Part shown: piece by piece, positions 9,342 to 16,923 of the stretch
Position numbering within the stretch: position 1 is the first letter of the stretch
How the letters are laid out: every line of letters begins with the position of its first letter
DNA from: HXMU1420-2 sp034670145
GTDB lineage: Bacteria; Pseudomonadota; Alphaproteobacteria; Rhodobacterales; Rhodobacteraceae
Reading direction: 5' to 3'
Assembly: GCA_034670145.1 (NCBI GenBank)
Contig: JAXMOA010000023.1
Span: forward strand, 1 to 64,000
DNA: 64,000 bases
The notes under the pieces: generated by a model
The model's database searches: none
The model's input: only the letters and a program-made list of their open reading frames with translations
Told to the model about the DNA's origin: nothing
Made by a program: the position numbers and the translations under genes

Positions 9342-9860
9342 ATGCAGTTCGAAATTGAGAAAGAAAAGGACATCGTCGACAACGGTATCGCATGGTGGAG
9401 CGTCGAACGCCCAGAACTGGATACATCAGGAAAGCAAGTAACGGGTCGCCTCATGCGTCTAGGCGAGATGGTGGTTGGTCGGATGCGCACGGTCAGCGCA
9501 CAGTTTGGCATAAAGCAGTCGACCCACGCAATTCTCTGCACTCTTCGCGCGTCTGGCCCACCCTACTCGATGACGCCAAAGAAACTTCAGGCGACACTCT
9601 TGGTGACGTCTGGTGGGCTTTCCAACCAACTCGCACAGATTGAAAGGCAGGGGTTTATTCGACGTGTCGAAGATCCAAGCGACGGACGTGGTGTGCGTGT
9701 TGAACTGACTGACGAGGGGGTTGCTCTTACTGATCTAACGATGCCGGCTCAGTCAAAGCTGGAACTCGAATTCATCCGTATGCTCTCGGAGGAAGAGCGT
9801 AGCACCTTAGAACGACTGCTGCGTAAATTATTGATAATTAACTCAATTCTGGCGGATTGA
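9342..9860 (+). CDS. MarR-family transcriptional regulator
   Basis: The product has 172 residues from ATG 9342. This start is preferred over an upstream in-frame start at 9198 because it follows GGGAGTGGCC and gives a usual MarR length. The winged-helix core is recognisable: the recognition-helix region KKLQATLLVTSGGLSNQLAQ at about residues 85-105, then the wing with RVEDPSDGRGVRVELTDEG, the hallmark DxRxxxxxLT pattern. It sits alone between IS remnants, with an IS110 left end only about 20 bp after its stop, so its original target genes are not obvious. The divergent or downstream partners may have been lost. Confidence 0.8.
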   Translation: MQFEIEKEKDIVDNGIAWWSVERPELDTSGKQVTGRLMRLGEMVVGRMRTVSAQFGIKQSTHAILCTLRASGPPYSMTPKKLQATLLVTSGGLSNQLAQIERQGFIRRVEDPSDGRGVRVELTDEGVALTDLTMPAQSKLELEFIRMLSEEERSTLERLLRKLLIINSILAD

Positions 9861-9880
9861 GGTAAGGCAAGTATAAGATC

Positions 9881-9980
9881 GGCGTTGATGATGTGACCGC
9901 CCCCCGACGGCATCAATGTGCCAAGGTGGGTCTGCAGTGATCCACGAAGTAGGACGGTCATGCCGGAGATTATCACGGTC
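9881..9980 (+). repeat. IS110-family left end, copy 1 (inverted partner at 10562-10662)
   Basis: About 100 bp starting GGCGTTGATGATGTGAC is repeated in inverted orientation at 10562-10662 with only about nine differences. The shared block covers roughly 80 bp of non-coding leader, including CCGACGGCATCAATGTGCC and AAGTAGGACGGTCATG, plus the first codons of the transposase. In IS110-group elements the left-end leader is where the bridge RNA is encoded, so this is the recombination-relevant part of the element. Confidence 0.75.
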
Positions 9981-10215
9981 GGGCTCGATCTGGCGAAGAA
10001 TGTGTTTCAAGTGCATGGCGCTGACGAGGCAGGGCAATCAGTCGTACGCAAGAAGCTGTGGCGAGGACAGGTCCTGGATTTTTCAGCCAGCTGCCGTCGT
10101 GTGTTGCCGCGATGGAAGCCTGTGGCGGTGCGCACTTCTAGGGCCGTGAGATCGGCAAGCTGGGTCAAGAGGTGCGACTGATCCCGCCAGCCTACGTCAA
10201 GCCCTTTGTAAAGTT
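9960..10215 (+). pseudogene. IS110-family transposase, 5' fragment with frameshifts and stop
   Basis: From ATG 9960 the translation has the IS110 RuvC-like N terminus (ITVGLDLAKNVFQVHGAD), whose Asp is the first DEDD residue. After KLWRGQVLDF the frame shifts. In other frames CVVAAMEACGGAHF, a TAG stop, GREIGKLGQEVRLIPPAYVK and PFVK can be read up to about 10215. Similarity then ends abruptly. The rest of the DEDD domain and the serine-containing C-terminal domain are missing. Confidence 0.8.
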
Positions 10216-10256
10216 AATGACCACCTCTCCAGTACTTTACCTGTCATCAGGTGGCG

Positions 10257-10323
10257 ATAATGCGGAGGACCTGCGCAGACCTTCTGCTTAGCGGCGTTTT
10301 AGCCCCACATTCCTCCGCATTAT
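10257..10323. repeat. 13-bp inverted repeat beside a recombinase remnant
   Basis: ATAATGCGGAGGA at 10257-10269 is repeated as a perfect complement at 10311-10323, separated by 41 bp. The right arm ends two bases before the stop codon of the minus-strand integrase fragment. It may be the end of the recombinase-bearing element, an old recombination site, or a terminator-like hairpin. The sequence does not decide among these. Confidence 0.5.
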
Positions 10324-10324
10324 T

Positions 10325-10515
10325 TCACAGCGTGTCGAGCCAGGCGAGCAGGTTCGCATCCAGTTTCCATGACGTCGGTTGAACTGCCGTTGCCGGAAGA
10401 ATGACCTGTTCCAGTGCCCTTCGCTTCGTTTCCAGGTTCGCTTTCGCGTAGTGGTTGGTGGTGTCGAGGTTCACGTGGCCAAGCCAGCTGCGGATGACGA
10501 CGCTGGAACAGCGCG
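10325..10515 (-). pseudogene. Tyrosine recombinase/integrase, C-terminal remnant
   Basis: Reading the minus strand in a single frame to the TGA at 10325 gives VVIRSWLGHVNLDTTNHYAK, then ANLETKRRALEQV and a tail ending in LLAWLDTL. The LGH motif and the following HY (the Tyr nucleophile) are the conserved C-terminal part of XerC/D-like integrases. Everything upstream (core-binding domain and the first Arg/Lys/His motifs) is missing, and the open frame is lost above about 10515. A sequence beginning with an IS110 left end is joined to it. Confidence 0.75.
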
Positions 10516-10561
10516 ACCGCTTCGCGCTGGTATTGCTCCACTTGGGTTTCGGTTACATCTG

Positions 10562-10662
10562 CGACCGTGAAAATCTCAGACATGACCGTCCTACTTTGTG
10601 GATCATTGCAGACCCACCTTGGCACATTGATGCCGTCGGGGGGCAGTCACATCATCAACGCC
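10562..10662 (-). repeat. IS110-family left end, copy 2, inverted
   Basis: This is the complement of the block at 9881-9980, starting at 10662 and reading leftward. It ends with the transposase start codon and the codons for MSEIFTV, then switches to unrelated sequence. Only the leader and about seven codons of the element survive. Together with copy 1 it brackets the integrase remnant with two outward-facing IS110 left ends. Confidence 0.7.
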
Positions 10663-10773
10663 CATAAGATCTACCTTTTTTTATTCTCTAATCTATCTTT
10701 TCGTAAAAATAAGTCTGGACTCGTGCTGGATGCCGTTCCAAGCTGGGGCCATAAACCAGCAACTGGGAAGACC

Positions 10774-11793
10774 ATGAAAAGATTCCTTACAGTGACCACT
10801 GCCGTCGCAGCCCTGGTGGCAGGCAGCCAGTCGGCACAGGCCAAGGACCTTGTCGTCGGCATGTTCGGCGGCAGCTTCGGCAAGGCCGCACAGACATGCC
10901 ACATCGCGCCGTTCGAGACCGCAACCGGTGATACGGTGGTGGTTCAGGAGGGCAGCTCCTCTCAGTTTGCCGCGATGGTGCGCGCGACCGGCGGCGACAG
11001 CGACTTTGACGTCGTCTACATCGACAACTCCTTTGCCACCCAGCTGGACGCCGAAGGTCTGCTGCAGGCTCTCGACAAATCGAAGCTGAGCCACGCCGGA
11101 GAGCTGGTCGATGGCGCCTTCGGGGCCGAGGACCACTTTGTCCAGTACCAGTGGGGTGCGACCGCCATCGCCTATAACCCGGCCGACTATCCGACGCCGC
11201 CGGACAGCTGGGCCGACGTCTTCAAGGCTGCTGCCTCGGGCAAGGTTGCCCTGCCCGATATCTCCGGCACCGCAGGCGTTCACTTTCTGATCGCTGCCGC
11301 ATTGCTGAACGGTGGATCCATCGACAACCTCGATCCGGGCTTCGAAGCGATTGCCAAGATCGCGCCTGAGGTGAAGGTCCACTACACCCAGGCTGACCAG
11401 ATCATCTCGATGTTCGAGCGTGGCGAGATCTCGATTGCGCCCTGGTACCCCGACCGTGCCGCGGCTGCCGCTGACGCGGGCGTGCCGGTCGCGATCGCCT
11501 ATCCCAAGGAAGGCGCTGTTGGCATCAAAGTCACCATGGTGATCCCGGAAGGTGCCAAGAACACGGACGGTGCCTATGCCTATATCGACAACGCGCTGTC
11601 GGCAGAAGTTCAGAAGTGCTTTGCCGAGAAGATGTATGCCGGCCCGGTCAACAAGGGCGTGAAACTCGACGGTGCCGCGGCCAAGGCCGTGCCGCCCGAG
11701 ATGTTCGCCAAGCTCTACTTCCCCGACCCGGAAAAGATCGCAGCCAACGTTGGTGACTGGCGTCAGCGCTGGCAGCGCGAGGTCACGAAGTAA
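10774..11793 (+). CDS. ABC transporter periplasmic substrate-binding protein (PotD/PotF-like)
   Basis: The product has 339 residues from ATG 10774, behind GGGAAGACC. Residues 1-23 or so form a Sec signal peptide (Lys-Arg, hydrophobic TVTTAVAALVAGS, cleavage after QAKD-type Ala). The mature protein has the class 2 binding-protein look: VGMFGGSFGKA, FDVVYIDN, WADVFKA and AYAYIDNALS. Relatives bind spermidine, putrescine, opines or similar cationic compounds; the actual ligand here is not known. It is the first gene of an eight-gene same-strand unit. The longer in-frame start at 10567 lies in IS110 DNA and is rejected. Confidence 0.85.
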   Translation: MKRFLTVTTAVAALVAGSQSAQAKDLVVGMFGGSFGKAAQTCHIAPFETATGDTVVVQEGSSSQFAAMVRATGGDSDFDVVYIDNSFATQLDAEGLLQALDKSKLSHAGELVDGAFGAEDHFVQYQWGATAIAYNPADYPTPPDSWADVFKAAASGKVALPDISGTAGVHFLIAAALLNGGSIDNLDPGFEAIAKIAPEVKVHYTQADQIISMFERGEISIAPWYPDRAAAAADAGVPVAIAYPKEGAVGIKVTMVIPEGAKNTDGAYAYIDNALSAEVQKCFAEKMYAGPVNKGVKLDGAAAKAVPPEMFAKLYFPDPEKIAANVGDWRQRWQREVTK

Positions 11794-11892
11794 TCACCCG
11801 GTTTCGGGGTGTCGGCTAAGATTCCCGGAAGCAGCACATGCGCCCCGGGTCAGAGGAACTATGCCCGGCGCCCCGCACCAACGGAGACATCT

Positions 11893-12948
11893 GTGACGTC
11901 CCTTTCCCTCAGAAGCCTCACCAAGCGCTATGATACGGCGACCATCGTCAATGCCGTCTCGCTTGATGTCGAACAGGGGCAGCTGGTGTCGCTGCTCGGG
12001 CCCTCGGGCTGCGGCAAGACGACGATCTTGCGGATGATCGCGGGGCTGCTGGAGCCGACCGGCGGGCAGATCCTGTTCGGTGACGAGGATGTCACGGCGC
12101 TCCCGGCGAACCGGCGCAACGTGGGGCTGGTATTCCAGTCCTACGCGCTGTTTCCCCACATGACCGTCTTTGAGAACGTGGCCTTCGGCCTGCGCCGCCA
12201 GGGCCTGAAGGGACAGGAGCTGAAAACGCGAGTTGGCGAGGCGCTGGAACAGGTCCGGCTCGGCGCGCTGGCCGAACGGTTCCCACGCCAGCTCTCGGGC
12301 GGTCAGCAGCAACGTGTCGCGCTGGCGCGCTCGGTGGCGCCGCGCCCGGCCATCCTGCTGTTCGACGAACCGCTGTCGAACCTCGACGCCCAGTTGCGTG
12401 AAGAGATGCAGATCGAGATCAAGCGCCTGCAATCGGAGCTAAAGCTGACGTCACTGTTCGTGACACACGACCAGCACGAGGCGATGTCGCTGTCGGACCG
12501 CATTTGCCTGATGTCGGGCGGCAACATTCAGCAGTTCGCGACGCCCGAGGAAGTCTATTTCAGCCCGGCGAACGGGTTCGTGTCCGGCTTTGTCGGCAGT
12601 CCCACCAAGTTGACCGGCGTCCTGCGCGACGACGCGGTGGAGCTGGCGCCGGGGCTGGTGCTGCATAGCAGCCGCGCGGTTCCGGCCAGCGGCGGGCGCG
12701 TCCGTGTCACGCTCCGGCAGGAAGACCTCGTGCTGGCGCCGCAGGGTCCGGGCCTTCCCGGCACCATAACCATGCGTATCTTCGAGGGTGCCTCGGTCCA
12801 GTACATCGTGACGCTCGACAACGGGCCGGAGGTGATGGTCCGCGTACCCTCCCGCGGGGCGCAGGCTGACCTCGCGAAAGGCACAGCGGTCGCCGTCAGC
12901 ATTCCAGCGGACCGGGTCTTCGTCTCGGCAGAGGAGGGCGCGGCATGA
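11893..12948 (+). CDS. ABC transporter ATP-binding protein (PotA/PotG-like)
   Basis: GTG 11893, seven bases after GGAG, gives 351 residues. Walker A is GPSGCGKTT, the Q-loop is VFQSYALFPH, the signature is LSGGQQQR, Walker B is ILLFDEPLSNLD and the switch His is in VTHDQHE. The C-terminal 110 residues form a TOBE-type regulatory domain, as in polyamine, maltose and iron importers. It energises uptake through the two permeases that follow. The start of the next gene overlaps its stop by 4 bp (ATGA), indicating translational coupling. Confidence 0.92.
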   Translation: MTSLSLRSLTKRYDTATIVNAVSLDVEQGQLVSLLGPSGCGKTTILRMIAGLLEPTGGQILFGDEDVTALPANRRNVGLVFQSYALFPHMTVFENVAFGLRRQGLKGQELKTRVGEALEQVRLGALAERFPRQLSGGQQQRVALARSVAPRPAILLFDEPLSNLDAQLREEMQIEIKRLQSELKLTSLFVTHDQHEAMSLSDRICLMSGGNIQQFATPEEVYFSPANGFVSGFVGSPTKLTGVLRDDAVELAPGLVLHSSRAVPASGGRVRVTLRQEDLVLAPQGPGLPGTITMRIFEGASVQYIVTLDNGPEVMVRVPSRGAQADLAKGTAVAVSIPADRVFVSAEEGAA

Positions 12949-13802
12949 CCCGGTCCCGCTCTGCCGGCGTCGGCCTGATTGGCCCCGCCTCAGTTCTGAT
13001 CCTCGCGGGGTTTCTGGCCCCTACGGTGATCATGGCCATGCTCAGCCTGCGAGACTATTCGGGCATGCACGGGATCGGCACCGACTGGACCCTGTCGAAC
13101 TACATCGACGTGCTCGGCGACTGGTTCTACCTCGAGATCATCCTGCGTACCCTGGCACTCGGTCTCATCGTGACGCTGCTGTGCCTTGTCGTCGGGTTTC
13201 CGCTCGCGCTCTTCATTCTGCGCGTCGGCTCGATGATGCAGACGGTGGCGATCCTCCTCGTGACCTTTCCGCTGCTCTGCAACATCGTGGTGCGCTCCTT
13301 TGGCTGGATGGTCCTGCTCTCGCCCCGCGGCGTCATCAACGAGGCCCTCATCAACGCCGGGCTGATCGCCGAGCCGCTGGCGCTGATGTACAACCTCACC
13401 GGCGTCATCATCGGCCTGGTGCAGATCTACCTGCCCTTCATGGTGCTGCTGCTGGTGCCCGCGCTCCAGAACATCCCCGCCGATGTCGAGGCCGCGGCAC
13501 TGACCCTGCGCTCGTCGCGGGCGCGGGTGTTCTTCACCATTACCGTACCGCTCGCCAGCCCCGGCATCATCACCGGGTCGACCCTCGTCTTCGTGCTGTC
13601 GATCTCGGCCCTGGTGACGCCACGGATGCTGGGCGGACCGACCTACCGGGTCATGGCTACGCAGATCTACGACGAGTTCATGACCAACCTGAACTGGCCT
13701 TCGGGCGCGGCGCTGGCCTTCGTGCTGACCTTCATCGCGCTGGCATTGATCTGGGCGGCGAACCGGGTCGCGGCCCACCTGACCCGGGGGATCTCGGCAT
13801 GA
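12945..13802 (+). CDS. ABC transporter permease (PotB/PotH-like)
   Basis: The product is a 285-residue integral membrane protein with about six hydrophobic segments: near residues 10-30, 62-90, 93-120, 140-165, 195-220 and 250-275. The EAA loop that contacts the ATPase reads EAAALTLRSSRARVFFTIT at about 183-201. It starts at the ATGA overlap with the ATPase gene and itself overlaps the second permease by 4 bp. This places it firmly in the importer of this operon. Confidence 0.88.
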   Translation: MTRSRSAGVGLIGPASVLILAGFLAPTVIMAMLSLRDYSGMHGIGTDWTLSNYIDVLGDWFYLEIILRTLALGLIVTLLCLVVGFPLALFILRVGSMMQTVAILLVTFPLLCNIVVRSFGWMVLLSPRGVINEALINAGLIAEPLALMYNLTGVIIGLVQIYLPFMVLLLVPALQNIPADVEAAALTLRSSRARVFFTITVPLASPGIITGSTLVFVLSISALVTPRMLGGPTYRVMATQIYDEFMTNLNWPSGAALAFVLTFIALALIWAANRVAAHLTRGISA

Positions 13803-14587
13803 TTGCGCGAAAACCCTCCTGGCTGCTGAGCCTCGTCGCGATTGCGATCCTGATCTACATGAATGCGCCGACCATCGTTGTGGTGCTGGCCTCCTTCTCG
13901 GATACCTCCTACCTGACGGTGCCGCCACAGGGCTGGACGCTGCACTGGTTCGAATACGTGTTGGGCGACAGCCGCTACATGAAAGCGATCTGGACCAGCC
14001 TCTGGCTCGCCTCGGGCGCAACCTTTCTGTCGCTGATCCTCGGCACCGCGGCCAGCTATGCGCTGCATCACCGCCTGGTGCCGTTCCGCGACCTGATCCT
14101 CTCGGCCGTGATGGCGCCGCTGGTCTTTCCGGCGGTGGTGATCGGGGTAGCGCTGTTGCAGTATGTCTCGCTGCTGGGACTGCGCGGCCAACCCTTTGTA
14201 CTGCTGCTGGCCCACACGCTGATCACGCTGCCCTACGTGGTGCGCTCGGCCATGTCCTCGCTGACCGGGATCAACCCGCAGATCGAGGAGGCGGCGAACG
14301 TGCTCGGCGCCTCGGGCTTCACCGCCTTTCGCCTCGTGACGCTGCCACTGCTGAAACCGGGGCTGGTTGCGGGAGCGATCTTTTCCTTCGTCACCTCTCT
14401 CGACAACGTGCCGGTGACGATCTTCCTTCTCACCCCGCGCCAGTCGACCCTGCCCGTGAAGATCTTTGCATCGGTCGAGCATGGCGTCGATCCCTCCATT
14501 GCCGCGGCCTCGACCTTGCTTGTCGCCGGGACAGCCGTCGCGCTGGTCCTCGCGCAGAAATGGGTCTCCTTTTCGCGCTTCTTCTGA
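13799..14587 (+). CDS. ABC transporter permease (PotC/PotI-like)
   Basis: ATG 13799 overlaps the previous stop by 4 bp and gives 262 residues. It is a six-helix inner-membrane permease; the coupling EAA loop is EEAANVLGASGFTAFRLVT at about residues 162-180. The N-terminal helix has the run LLSLVAIAILIYMNAPTI, typical of PotC partners. It completes a binding protein-ATPase-permease-permease set in the order of polyamine-type importers. Longer in-frame readings upstream are overlaps with the first permease and are rejected. Confidence 0.88.
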   Translation: MIARKPSWLLSLVAIAILIYMNAPTIVVVLASFSDTSYLTVPPQGWTLHWFEYVLGDSRYMKAIWTSLWLASGATFLSLILGTAASYALHHRLVPFRDLILSAVMAPLVFPAVVIGVALLQYVSLLGLRGQPFVLLLAHTLITLPYVVRSAMSSLTGINPQIEEAANVLGASGFTAFRLVTLPLLKPGLVAGAIFSFVTSLDNVPVTIFLLTPRQSTLPVKIFASVEHGVDPSIAAASTLLVAGTAVALVLAQKWVSFSRFF

Positions 14588-14611
14588 CACAGATAAACTG
14601 GAACATATACG

Positions 14612-15430
14612 ATGAGCTTCACCTCCAAAGGTTTCCCCATGATGCTGACCTTCGATCTCGACTGCGAGACGATGTGGACAGCCCGCGACCCCGAAGCCCA
14701 CACCCGCCCGATCCTGATGAGCCAGGGTGCCTATGGCTGGAAGCGCGGCGTCTGGCGGGTGATGGACGTGCTGCGCCGCTATGACATCAAGTCGACCTTC
14801 TTTGTCCCCGGTCTGGTCGTCGAGGCGCACCCCGAGGTGATCGAGGCGCTGCTGAAGGAGGGCCACGAGATTGCCCATCATAGCCACACGCACCGCTGGA
14901 TCGTGACGCTGACCCCGGAAGAAGAGCGCGAGGAGATGGAGCTGGCCCAGCAGGCCATCATCAAGGCCACCGGGCAGGCGCCGAAGGGCTGGCGCTCACC
15001 GGCGGCTGAGGTCACCAGCCTCACCATGGACCTGATCAAAGAATACGGGTTCTCCTATTCCTCGAACTTCTTCGATGACGACGCGCCCTACATGCTTAAG
15101 GTCCGCGAGGAGGAGATCGACTGTGTCGAGCTGCCCTTCCGCTACATAAACACCGACAGCCCCTATTTCCAGTTTGCCAAGATCCTGCCTGGCCGCACCA
15201 TCACCTCGCCGCGGCAGGTGCTGGATACCTGGAGCTGGGAGTTCGATACGCTCTATGCCGAGGACCGCATGATGGTCCTCGCCTGCCACCCGGAGTTCAT
15301 CGGCCAGCCCTCGGGCGCTATCCTGCTGGACCGGTTCATCCAGCATATCCTCAAGCACGAGAACGTCTGGGTCGACCGCTGCGACAAGATCGCGGCCGAC
15401 ATGGTTACTAAGCTCAAGGGCGCGGCATGA
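14612..15430 (+). CDS. Polysaccharide deacetylase (NodB-fold) family hydrolase
   Basis: The 272 residues have NodB-fold motifs: TFDLDCE (catalytic or metal Asp) at about residues 13-19, the metal-binding HHSHTH at about 90-95, and WRSPAAE at about 130-136. This single-domain, leaderless type, with a long DxDxE and no export signal, resembles cytoplasmic cyclic-amide or N-acyl hydrolases (PuuE/HpPgdA-like) more than cell-wall deacetylases. An alternative start lies at the double Met near 14639; the Shine-Dalgarno sequence is weak for both. It overlaps the next gene by ATGA. In this operon it probably acts on the imported compound, hydrolysing an amide or N-acyl bond. Confidence 0.75.
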   Translation: MSFTSKGFPMMLTFDLDCETMWTARDPEAHTRPILMSQGAYGWKRGVWRVMDVLRRYDIKSTFFVPGLVVEAHPEVIEALLKEGHEIAHHSHTHRWIVTLTPEEEREEMELAQQAIIKATGQAPKGWRSPAAEVTSLTMDLIKEYGFSYSSNFFDDDAPYMLKVREEEIDCVELPFRYINTDSPYFQFAKILPGRTITSPRQVLDTWSWEFDTLYAEDRMMVLACHPEFIGQPSGAILLDRFIQHILKHENVWVDRCDKIAADMVTKLKGAA

Positions 15431-16158
15431 GCCGGCTGGAGGGGCTGAAGGCCATCGTCACGGGTGGTGCCGCCGGCATCGGCTGGGCCACCGCATGCAA
15501 GCTCATAGCGGAGGGCGCGCAGGTCGCTGTCGTGGACCGCAACCCCTGTCCCGAGGGCGCGGCGCTTGGCTATGTCGCCGACATGACGGACACGGCGGGA
15601 CTGACGGCAGCGATCGGAGCGGCGGCCGAAGCCCTTGGCGGGCTCGACATCCTCGTCAACAGCGCCGGGATCGACCTGGAAGTACCGTCGGAAAAGGTGT
15701 CGGACGCCGATTGGTGCCGGGTATTGGAGGTCAATCTGACCGGGCCGATGCGGGCTTGTCGGGCTGCGTTTTGCTGGCTCGGAAAATCGGGGAACGCCGC
15801 CATCGTGAACATCTCTTCCGGAGCCGGTATGCGCCCGATCGCTGACCGCGCGGCCTACACGTCCTCGAAGGCGGGGCTGATCATGCTATCGAAGTCGCTG
15901 GCGCTCGACTGGGCTGATGAAGGGATCAGGGTCAACGCGGTGTGCCCTGGTGCGGTGCATACCGATCTGTTCGCAAAGTCCTACGAGGGGGCCGACGATC
16001 CAGAGGCGCAGCTCGCCGAGATCAAGGAGCGTTACCCGCTGAAACGCGTGGCGACACCCGAAGAAATGGCCGAGGCCATCGTCTTTCTCGCCAGTCCGGC
16101 GGCGGCCTACATTACCGGCGTCGCCCTCGCGGTGGACGGCGGGCGCAGCTTTCACTGA
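15427..16158 (+). CDS. Short-chain dehydrogenase/reductase (SDR), first of a pair
   Basis: The 243 residues form a classical SDR. The cofactor motif is TGGAAGIG (12-19); NSAG is at about 78-81; the catalytic Ser is in NISSGAG and the catalytic pair in YTSSK; VCPGAVHTD and the end VALAVDGG are also present. VVDRN with an Asp after the second strand suggests NAD rather than NADP. It is translationally coupled to the deacetylase gene upstream. It oxidises or reduces an alcohol or ketone, presumably of the imported substrate. Confidence 0.88.
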   Translation: MSRLEGLKAIVTGGAAGIGWATACKLIAEGAQVAVVDRNPCPEGAALGYVADMTDTAGLTAAIGAAAEALGGLDILVNSAGIDLEVPSEKVSDADWCRVLEVNLTGPMRACRAAFCWLGKSGNAAIVNISSGAGMRPIADRAAYTSSKAGLIMLSKSLALDWADEGIRVNAVCPGAVHTDLFAKSYEGADDPEAQLAEIKERYPLKRVATPEEMAEAIVFLASPAAAYITGVALAVDGGRSFH

Positions 16159-16165
16159 GGAAAAA

Positions 16166-16903
16166 ATGCAACGATTTCTTGGTAAAATTGCTCTCGTCAC
16201 CGGCGGGGCTGGGGGCATCGGTCTTGCGACAGCGACGCGGCTTGCGGCTGAGGGCGCGACGGTTGCGGTATTGGACCTGAACAAGGTGGAACGGCCGGCC
16301 GAGGCCAAGGGGGGCTGGCTGTCACTGACGCTTGATGGCACCGACAAGGCAGCCCTTTCGGAAGCGATTGAACAGGTCGAGGCTGAACTGGGATCTATCG
16401 ACATCCTCTTCAACAACCTCGGCCAAAGCTGCCGTGAACGCGCCAGCTTGTTCTGCGAAAGTGACGAGGAGGTCTGGCGTTTCGTGACAGATATCAACCT
16501 GATCTCCACCATGCGTGCGTGCCGGCTCATCGCGCCGAGCATGAAAGCGCGCGGCAAGGGCCGAATAGTCAACATGTCGAGCGACGCTGCCCTGTCGGGC
16601 GACCTGCGTTTGGCGGACTATGCCGCAGCCAAGCTGGGCGTCATAGGTTTCACCCGCGCCCTTGCGCAGGAACTGGCGCCCCACGGCGTCACCGTCAATG
16701 CGGTTTGCCCCGGTGCCATCGCGACCGAGGCCCACAGGCGTATCCCCCGCGAGACGCTCGACGCCCTCGTCGCGGCGACCCCCGTGGGCTTCATCGCCAC
16801 CCCCGCCGAAGTCGGTGGCTTGGTGGCCTATATCGCCTCCGACGAGGCCCGCTTCGTGACCGGCCAGACCATCGCCATCAACGGCGGCCGGAACATGCTC
16901 TGA
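16166..16903 (+). CDS. Short-chain dehydrogenase/reductase (SDR), second of a pair
   Basis: ATG 16166 follows GAGGAAAAA closely. The 245 residues contain TGGAGGIG (cofactor), NNLG in place of the usual NNAG, NMSSDAA with the catalytic Ser, YAAAK with the Tyr/Lys pair, and VCPGAIATE. VAVLDLNK suggests NAD. It is a different SDR subgroup from the gene upstream, not a recent duplicate, since the two differ across most positions. Two SDRs in tandem suggest two successive alcohol/keto steps, or an epimerisation through a keto intermediate. Confidence 0.87.
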   Translation: MQRFLGKIALVTGGAGGIGLATATRLAAEGATVAVLDLNKVERPAEAKGGWLSLTLDGTDKAALSEAIEQVEAELGSIDILFNNLGQSCRERASLFCESDEEVWRFVTDINLISTMRACRLIAPSMKARGKGRIVNMSSDAALSGDLRLADYAAAKLGVIGFTRALAQELAPHGVTVNAVCPGAIATEAHRRIPRETLDALVAATPVGFIATPAEVGGLVAYIASDEARFVTGQTIAINGGRNML

Positions 16904-16923
16904 TAGGTTCGAAAGGATTTCCC

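Noticed and set aside
10567..10773. Upstream extension of the ABC binding-protein frame
   Set aside because: It lies in IS110 left-end DNA and precedes a proper signal peptide start with its own ribosome-binding site at 10774.
13667..14893. Long open frame (408 codons) antisense to the second permease and the deacetylase gene
   Set aside because: It is rich in His, Gln, Arg and Gly, as expected from the complement of GC-rich membrane-protein codons. It shows no domain and overlaps two clear genes.
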